Shown: positions 38,315-42,946 of the stretch, piece by piece | Layout: every line of letters begins with the position of its first letter | Position numbering within the stretch: position 1 is the first letter of the stretch | Assembly (NCBI GenBank): GCA_036260395.1 | Contig: DASZZY010000052.1 | Coordinates: 1-42,946 of the forward strand | Length of the DNA stretch: 42,946 nucleotides | From: DASZZY01 sp036260395 | GTDB lineage: Bacteria; Actinomycetota; UBA4738; CALAEC01 | Reading direction: 5' to 3' | Made by a program: the position numbers and the translations under genes | The notes under the pieces: model-generated | Told to the model about the DNA's origin: nothing | Seen by the model: the letters and a program-made list of their open reading frames with translations, nothing else | The model's database searches: none

Positions 38315-39490
38315 GTGGCCGAGCCGGCCATCTCCGTCCGCGGCGTCTCGAAGCGGTTCCGCCTCTACCACGAGCGGCCGACGAGCCTGAAGGAGCGGTT
38401 CCTGCGGTTCCGGCGGACCCGGGCCGAGGACTTCTGGGCGCTCCGGGACGTGACCCACGACATCGAGGAGGGGCGGACGCTCGGGCTCCTCGGCCCCAAC
38501 GGGTCGGGGAAGACGACGCTGCTGAAGATCATCGGCGGCATCCTCCGGCCGACGGAGGGAGAGGTGGTCACCCGGGGAAGGATCGCCGCTCTCCTGGAGC
38601 TGGGCGCGGGATTCCACCCCGAGCTGACCGGACGGGAGAACGTCTACCTCAACGCTTCCATCCTCGGCCTGTCGCGGAGGGAGACCGACCGGTACTTCGA
38701 CGACATCGTGGGCTTCGCCGAGCTCGAGGACTTCATCGACAACCAGGTCAAGTACTACTCGTCGGGGATGTTCGTCCGGCTGGGGTTCGCCGTCGCCGTC
38801 CACGTCGATCCGCAGATCCTGCTGGTCGACGAGGTGCTGGCCGTGGGCGACGAGGCGTTCCAACGCAAGTGCATCGCCCGGGTGCGGCAGTTCCAGCGCG
38901 AGGGGAGGACCATCGTGTTCGTGACGCACGCCCCCCAGCTGGTCCACCAGGTCTGCGATCAGGCGCTGATGCTCGAGCGGGGCCGGGTGAAGGTGGCCGG
39001 GGACGTGGCGGAGGTGATCAAGCGCTTCCGGCTGACGATGCTCCAGCGCCATGCCGCGTTCGCCCGGGAGAACGTGACCGGCGACATCACGATCGAGGAC
39101 GTGGACCTGCTGGACCACACGGGGAAGCCCGTGTCCGTGGTGTCGCCGGGGGAGCCCCTCAGCGTGCAGGTCGAGGTCGCCGGGCACCGGGCCCTGGACG
39201 ACCCGCACGTGTCGATCGCGGTGTTCAACGCCAACGAGGAGTTCATCTACGGCACCAGCACCCGTCGGCTCGGCGTGGAGCTGGGCCGCTTCCAGGGGCG
39301 GCGGCGGGTGACGTTCGAGCTGAAGCAGCTGCCCATCACCGAGGGGCAGTACCTGGTGACGGTGGGGGTGCACGACGCCGACAAGACCGTGGTCCACGAC
39401 TGGCACGACATGCGGTACGCGTTCGACGTGGTCCGGTACCTGGAGGAGGGGCTGTTCATCCCCACCGAGGTCCGGGTGGACCCGCTGTGA
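38315..39490 (+). CDS. Polysaccharide ABC exporter ATPase with Wzt-type C-terminal domain
   Basis: 391 residues, GTG one base after the permease stop. Walker A GPNGSGKTT (about 60-68), the Wzt/TagH-type signature KYYSSGMFVRLGFAVAV and Walker B ILLVDEVLAVGDE. The ATPase part ends near residue 245. The rest (ITIEDVDLLD, VSIAVFNANEEFIYGT, GQYLVTVGVHD) is a beta-sandwich like the C-terminal domain of Wzt, which in E. coli recognises the finished, end-modified glycan. That suggests export is tied to a terminal modification. Confidence 0.9.
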   Translation: MAEPAISVRGVSKRFRLYHERPTSLKERFLRFRRTRAEDFWALRDVTHDIEEGRTLGLLGPNGSGKTTLLKIIGGILRPTEGEVVTRGRIAALLELGAGFHPELTGRENVYLNASILGLSRRETDRYFDDIVGFAELEDFIDNQVKYYSSGMFVRLGFAVAVHVDPQILLVDEVLAVGDEAFQRKCIARVRQFQREGRTIVFVTHAPQLVHQVCDQALMLERGRVKVAGDVAEVIKRFRLTMLQRHAAFARENVTGDITIEDVDLLDHTGKPVSVVSPGEPLSVQVEVAGHRALDDPHVSIAVFNANEEFIYGTSTRRLGVELGRFQGRRRVTFELKQLPITEGQYLVTVGVHDADKTVVHDWHDMRYAFDVVRYLEEGLFIPTEVRVDPL

Positions 39491-40485
39491 GCCGGATCCT
39501 CCTGGTGGCCCCGTATCCGCCGCGGGCCTGCGGCATCGGCCGGTACGCCGCCGCCCAGGCCCAGCGCCTGCGCCGCGAGGGGCACGACGTAGCCGTGCTG
39601 TCGCCGCCCGATGGCGACGGGGACATGCGGGTGGAGTTCCTGGGCGGAGGGGCGTTCCGGACCGCGGCCCGGGCCCGGGGGTTCGACCGCGTCGTGGTCC
39701 ACTTCCAGCCGGCCCTGTACTTCCGGCCCCGAGCACCGCTCTCGAAGGTGGCCGCCGCGGCGGCGCTGTGGTGGCTGTGCCGCCGCCGTCCGGAGGCCGA
39801 GATCCTGGTCCACGAGGCCGACCCGCCCGTGCGGTGGCGCCCCGACTACCTGCTGCTCCGGGCGGCGTTCCGCGCCGCCCCCGCGCTGCTGTTCCACACC
39901 GACCGCGAGCGCCGCCAGCTCGAGCGCGCCTACCGGATCCGGGCCCGGGCCCGGCTGGTGTCCCACACCGACGGCGTCCAGGTGCGGGCGGCGGTGCCGC
40001 GCCGCGAGGCCCGCAAGCGCCTCGGGATCCCGGAGGACGAGACCCTGTTCGTGGCGGCCGGCTTCCTCCATCCCGACAAGGGCTTCGACCGGGCCATCGA
40101 GTCGTTCCGGGCCGTGGGCCGAGGGCGGCTGGCCATCCTGGGTTCGGTCCGCGAGCGCTCTCCCCGGAACCAGGCCCACGCCGCCCGCCTCCGCGAGCTG
40201 GCTGCGTCGACCAGGGGGGTGGACCTCGTGGAGCGGTACCTGACCGACGAGGAGTTCGACGCCTGGATCGCCGCCGCCGACGCCGTGGTGTTGCCGTACC
40301 GGCGGTCCTGGTCGTCCGGCGTGCTGGCCCGGGCCCAGGCGCTCGGGACGCCGGCGGTGGTCACCGACGTGGGCGGCCTCCCGGAACAGGCCTCGGGCCG
40401 CGACGTCGTCGTCCGCGACGACGACGAGCTGGCCGCGGCCATGGCCCGCCTCGCTGCCGGCCGGGACGCCCGGGTGAGGCCGTGA
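39487..40485 (+). CDS. Glycosyltransferase (GT-B fold, family 4-like)
   Basis: 332 residues, GTG overlapping the ATPase stop. RILLVAPYPPRACGIGRYAAAQAQRL is the N-terminal GT-B signature, and AGFLHPDKGFDRAIESF is the start of the donor domain. AWIAAADAVVLPYRRSWSSGVLARAQALGTPAVVTDVGGLPE is split by SSG where the family commonly has an E-x7-E. Probably adds a sugar to the same glycan as its neighbours. Donor and acceptor unknown. Confidence 0.85.
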   Translation: MSRILLVAPYPPRACGIGRYAAAQAQRLRREGHDVAVLSPPDGDGDMRVEFLGGGAFRTAARARGFDRVVVHFQPALYFRPRAPLSKVAAAAALWWLCRRRPEAEILVHEADPPVRWRPDYLLLRAAFRAAPALLFHTDRERRQLERAYRIRARARLVSHTDGVQVRAAVPRREARKRLGIPEDETLFVAAGFLHPDKGFDRAIESFRAVGRGRLAILGSVRERSPRNQAHAARLRELAASTRGVDLVERYLTDEEFDAWIAAADAVVLPYRRSWSSGVLARAQALGTPAVVTDVGGLPEQASGRDVVVRDDDELAAAMARLAAGRDARVRP

Positions 40486-40574
40486 GCCTCGGCCGTCCGC
40501 CGCACCGCCACACCAGCCCGCTGGATGCCGACTACGCCCCGCCGGTCCCGCCCGGCCAGAAGAGGAGGACCCGC

Positions 40575-40952
40575 GTGACGCTCGCCATGATCCTGCTGTC
40601 CGTGTCGCTGGCCGCCGTCGCCCAGCTCACGCTGAAGTACGGCATGAACAGGGTCGGGTTCATCGGCGGCTCGGACCTGGGGTCCCCGCTGGACACCGCG
40701 ATCCGAGTGGCCCGGCAGCCGGCGGTGTGGACGGGCCTGACGCTGTTCGCGCTCTCGGCGATGTTCTGGATGGTCGTCCTGTCCCGCGAGTCGCTGTCGT
40801 TCGCCTATCCCTTCGCGGCGCTGACGTACGTGCTGATCCTGGTCTTCGATCGGGTCGTGCTCAACGAGCCCGTGTCGCTGCTGCGGTGGGGTGGCGTGGC
40901 GCTGATCGTCGGCGGGCTGGTGCTGGTCTCGCGGACCGGAGGCTCCGCGTGA
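40575..40952 (+). CDS. Small EamA/DMT-type membrane protein (flippase-like subunit)
   Basis: 125 residues from the GTG at 40575, preceded by AGAGGAGG 7 bases upstream. An earlier GTG (40482) overlaps the previous stop and would add 31 polar residues. Four transmembrane segments: MILLSVSLAAVAQLTLKYG, TGLTLFALSAMFWMVVLS, FAYPFAALTYVLILVF and GGVALIVGGLVLV. SLSFAYPFAALTYVL and AQLTLKYG resemble half-size DMT proteins such as ArnE or SMR pumps. It may flip an undecaprenyl-linked sugar. It lies between two glycosyltransferases. Confidence 0.75.
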   Translation: MTLAMILLSVSLAAVAQLTLKYGMNRVGFIGGSDLGSPLDTAIRVARQPAVWTGLTLFALSAMFWMVVLSRESLSFAYPFAALTYVLILVFDRVVLNEPVSLLRWGGVALIVGGLVLVSRTGGSA

Positions 40953-41812
40953 CGGAGCTCGCCGCGGCCGACCTCGACGTGGTCGTAGTGAACTACAACG
41001 CCGGCGCCTACCTGGTCCGGTGCCTGGAGTCGGTGTTCGGCTCTGCCGGGGACGTTTCGGTGGCGGTGGCCGTCGTGGACAACGCCTCCCGCGACCGGAG
41101 CGCCCGAGCGGCGGCGGAGCGGTTTCCGCAGATCCACGTCATCGAGAACCCGGACAACCGCGGGCTGTCGGCGGCCCTCAACCAGGGGATCCGGGCCACG
41201 GCCAGCCCGTTCGTCCTCCTCCTGAACCCCGACGCCGAGATCACCGGCGGCACGCTGGAGCGGCTGCTGAAGGTGGCGCGGGACCATCCCCGCGCGGGGG
41301 CGGTGGGACCGCTGATCCGGAACCCCGACGGCTCGGTGTACCTCTCCGGCCGGAGGTTCCCGACGGTCGGCCAGGCCGTGGGCCACGCGCTGCTCGGCCC
41401 CCTGTGGCCGGGGAACCCCTTCTCGCGGGCCTACCGCATTGATGACTGGGACCGGACCACCGAGCGCGAGGTCGACTGGGTATCGCTGGCCTGCATGCTC
41501 GTCCCCCGGGCCGCGTTCGAGGACGTGGGGGTCTTCGACGAGGGGTTCTTCCTCTACGCCGAGGAGCTCGACTTCTGCACCCGGCTGGCGAACGCCGGGT
41601 GGTCCGTGGTCTTCACGCCCGAGCTCGAGGTGACCCACGAGGGCGGCGTCTCGACGGGCCGGTCCCGGCGGATGACGCTCGAGCACTCGCGGGGCATCTA
41701 CCGCTACTACGCGAAGCACCGTTCTCCGGGGTGGCGGAAGGCGCTGCTGCCGGTGGCCTGGCTGGTCCTGCGGCTCCGCGCGGTGCTGGCGAGCCTGCGG
41801 GGGCGCCAGTGA
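40949..41812 (+). CDS. Glycosyltransferase family 2, rhamnosyltransferase-like
   Basis: 287 residues, GTG overlapping the preceding stop. GT-A fold: VVVNYNAGAYLVRCLESV, VVDNASRDRSA, NPDNRGLSAALNQGI and LLLNPDAEI with the DxD-like metal site. DWVSLACMLVPRAAFEDVG and DEGFFLYAEELDFCTRLANAGW are close to WbbL-type rhamnosyltransferases. Its place after rmlABCD supports use of dTDP-rhamnose. A hydrophobic end (LLPVAWLVLRLRAVLASL) may bind the membrane. Confidence 0.88.
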   Translation: MTELAAADLDVVVVNYNAGAYLVRCLESVFGSAGDVSVAVAVVDNASRDRSARAAAERFPQIHVIENPDNRGLSAALNQGIRATASPFVLLLNPDAEITGGTLERLLKVARDHPRAGAVGPLIRNPDGSVYLSGRRFPTVGQAVGHALLGPLWPGNPFSRAYRIDDWDRTTEREVDWVSLACMLVPRAAFEDVGVFDEGFFLYAEELDFCTRLANAGWSVVFTPELEVTHEGGVSTGRSRRMTLEHSRGIYRYYAKHRSPGWRKALLPVAWLVLRLRAVLASLRGRQ

Positions 41813-42822
41813 AGGCGGTGGTCCTGGTGGGCGGCGAGGGGACCCGCCTGCGGCCGCTGACCGAGACCATCCCCAAGCCGCTCCTTCCGTTCATGAACCG
41901 CCCCTTCCTGGACCACGTCCTCGACCACCTGGCGGGCCACGGCGTGGACGAGGTCGTCCTGTCCTCGTCCTACCTGGAGTCCGAGTTCCGCGAGTACCTG
42001 GAGGGGCGCGCCGCGCGGCCGGCCGTCACGTGGATCACCGAGGAGCGCCCACTGGGGACCAGCGGCGCCGTGGCCGGGGCCCGGGACCTGCTCGACGAGA
42101 CGTTCTTCGTGCTGAACGGCGACGTGCTCTCGGACCTCGACCTCGGATCGCTCCTGGCGTTCCACCGCGAGCGCCGGGCGGTGGCCACGATCGCCCTCCA
42201 CCGCGTCGAGGACGCCCGTCCGTTCGGGCTGGTCGAGACGGCCGACGACGGCCGGGTGACGGCCTTCCGCGAGAAGCCGGCCGACCCGATCCCTGCGGAC
42301 ATCAACGCTGGCACCTACGTGCTCGAGCCGCGCGCCCTGGCCGCGGTTCCCATCGGCGTCGCGGTGTCGATCGAGCGGGAGACGTACCCCGCGCTGATCG
42401 AGGCGGGAGAGCCCGTCTTTGCCATGGTCGCCGGCGGCTACTGGCGCGACCTGGGGACGCCCGCCGCCTACCTCCAGGCCCACATGGACGCGCTCGAGGG
42501 CCGCGTCGGCGGCCGGACCTATCCCCGCCCGCTCCTGGCCGGCGGCGCGCGCGTCGACCCGTCGGCGGAGATCGGCCACGACGTCGTGCTCGGGCCGGAG
42601 GCGGCCGTGGGACCTCGAGCCAAGATCGTGCGCTCGGTCGTCCACCGGGCGGCCACCGTCGGAGCCGAGGCGGTCGTCGAGGGAGCGATCCTCGGCCCCC
42701 GGGTCGCCGTGGGCCCCGGTGCCCGGGTCCGCGGCGGCGTCCTCGCCGAGGGCGCGGTCGTGGAGCGGGGGGCGGAGCTGGCCGACGAGGCGCTCCCTCC
42801 GGGCGCCGTCGCCCCGGCGTGA
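41809..42822 (+). CDS. Sugar nucleotidyltransferase with beta-helix tail (mannose-1-phosphate guanylyltransferase-like)
   Basis: 337 residues, GTG overlapping the preceding stop. VLVGGEGTRLRPLTETIPKPLLPF is the nucleotide-binding signature; FVLNGDVLSDLDL holds the catalytic Asp, and FREKPADPIPADINAGTYVLEP and YWRDLGTPAAYLQAH follow. The C-terminal part is a left-handed beta-helix (hexapeptide repeats such as IGHDVVLGPEAAVGPRAKIV). This layout fits GDP-mannose pyrophosphorylases or related enzymes, distinct from the RmlA at 31311. It probably supplies a second sugar donor. Confidence 0.85.
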   Translation: MKAVVLVGGEGTRLRPLTETIPKPLLPFMNRPFLDHVLDHLAGHGVDEVVLSSSYLESEFREYLEGRAARPAVTWITEERPLGTSGAVAGARDLLDETFFVLNGDVLSDLDLGSLLAFHRERRAVATIALHRVEDARPFGLVETADDGRVTAFREKPADPIPADINAGTYVLEPRALAAVPIGVAVSIERETYPALIEAGEPVFAMVAGGYWRDLGTPAAYLQAHMDALEGRVGGRTYPRPLLAGGARVDPSAEIGHDVVLGPEAAVGPRAKIVRSVVHRAATVGAEAVVEGAILGPRVAVGPGARVRGGVLAEGAVVERGAELADEALPPGAVAPA

Positions 42823-42854
42823 GCGACGCGTGCCGACCGAGATGCCCGGAAGGC

Positions 42855-42883
42855 TTGGATGGAGTGGGGTACTGCGCTAGGGT
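42855..42883 (+). promoter_or_regulatory. Promoter before the right-edge gene
   Basis: TTGGAT (42855-42860), a 17-base spacer and TAGGGT (42878-42883). The spacing is ideal for a sigma-70-type promoter. The start codon follows 12 bases later. Confidence 0.6.
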
Positions 42884-42895
42884 GGGGGGCCTCCC

Positions 42896-42946
42896 ATGAC
42901 AAGGACCCTTTCCCTCGTCGCGACCCTCGCCGTCGCCGCGTCGCTG
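42896..42946 (+). CDS. Secreted or membrane protein, N-terminus only (3' partial)
   Basis: Seventeen codons from an ATG to the window end, encoding MTRTLSLVATLAVAASL. This looks like the start of a signal peptide. The gene may belong to the surface-glycan or cell-envelope region, but its identity cannot be told. The promoter upstream supports a separate transcript. Confidence 0.6.
   Translation, partial: MTRTLSLVATLAVAASL

Overview
The window looks like a chromosomal segment of a high-GC, monoderm, actinobacterial-type organism, probably an uncultivated deep-branching Actinomycetota lineage. The reasons are a very high GC content, many GTG starts, short intergenic gaps, many 4-base GTGA stop/start overlaps, a LytR-CpsA-Psr cell-wall ligase, and recurring TAnnnT -10 boxes (often TAGACT or TACCCT) 6-10 bases before a start codon, which suggests leaderless transcription. 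The species cannot be named from this sequence. I see no rRNA, tRNA, CRISPR array, insertion sequence or prophage, and no convincing intrinsic terminator. No gap exceeds 300 bases; the longest, 25444-25659, holds only a promoter-like box.

Bases 1-3141 (+) carry acyl-CoA genes: the end of a methylmalonyl-CoA mutase B12-binding domain, a short citrate-synthase/citryl-CoA-lyase-like protein, a small membrane protein, 3-hydroxybutyryl-CoA dehydrogenase and an amidohydrolase. Bases 10273-3143 (-) form a long cluster: acyl-CoA carboxylase beta subunit, two small proteins, a family III CoA-transferase, a cupin, a glycosyltransferase, a class V aminotransferase, an AhpD-like enzyme interrupted by one in-frame UGA, and a PaaI-type thioesterase. 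The UGA is the most notable signal: it lies in a C-H-Y-UGA motif where the family normally has the second redox cysteine, and a 7-bp hairpin follows at the spacing of a bacterial SECIS element. I read this gene as a selenoprotein.

Bases 10347-22186 hold a Cas4/RecB-type iron-sulfur nuclease, a stand-alone ClpC N-domain protein, a secreted glycosidase-like protein, crotonyl-CoA carboxylase/reductase, methylmalonyl-CoA epimerase, a divergent FtsH-like AAA protease, a membrane protein, two tandem double-hotdog proteins, a thiolase and an acyl-CoA dehydrogenase. With the mutase and carboxylase genes these suggest ethylmalonyl-CoA/methylmalonyl-CoA metabolism. Bases 22183-29930 contain a secreted phosphoesterase, a 35-residue membrane peptide divergent from an ABATE/CGNR regulator, an anchored protein of unknown function, a thioesterase, a two-gene ABC exporter and an acyl-CoA synthetase.

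Bases 29977-42822 (+) form a surface-glycan locus: LCP ligase, rmlA, a secreted Asp-box propeller, glycosyltransferases, rmlC, rmlB, rmlD, a Wzm/Wzt-type ABC exporter, a small EamA-like flippase subunit, a GT2 rhamnosyltransferase-like enzyme and a second sugar nucleotidyltransferase. A plausible model is that dTDP-rhamnose is made by RmlABCD, a rhamnose-containing glycan is assembled by the transferases and exported by Wzm/Wzt, and the LCP enzyme attaches it to the wall. A new secreted protein gene begins at the right edge.
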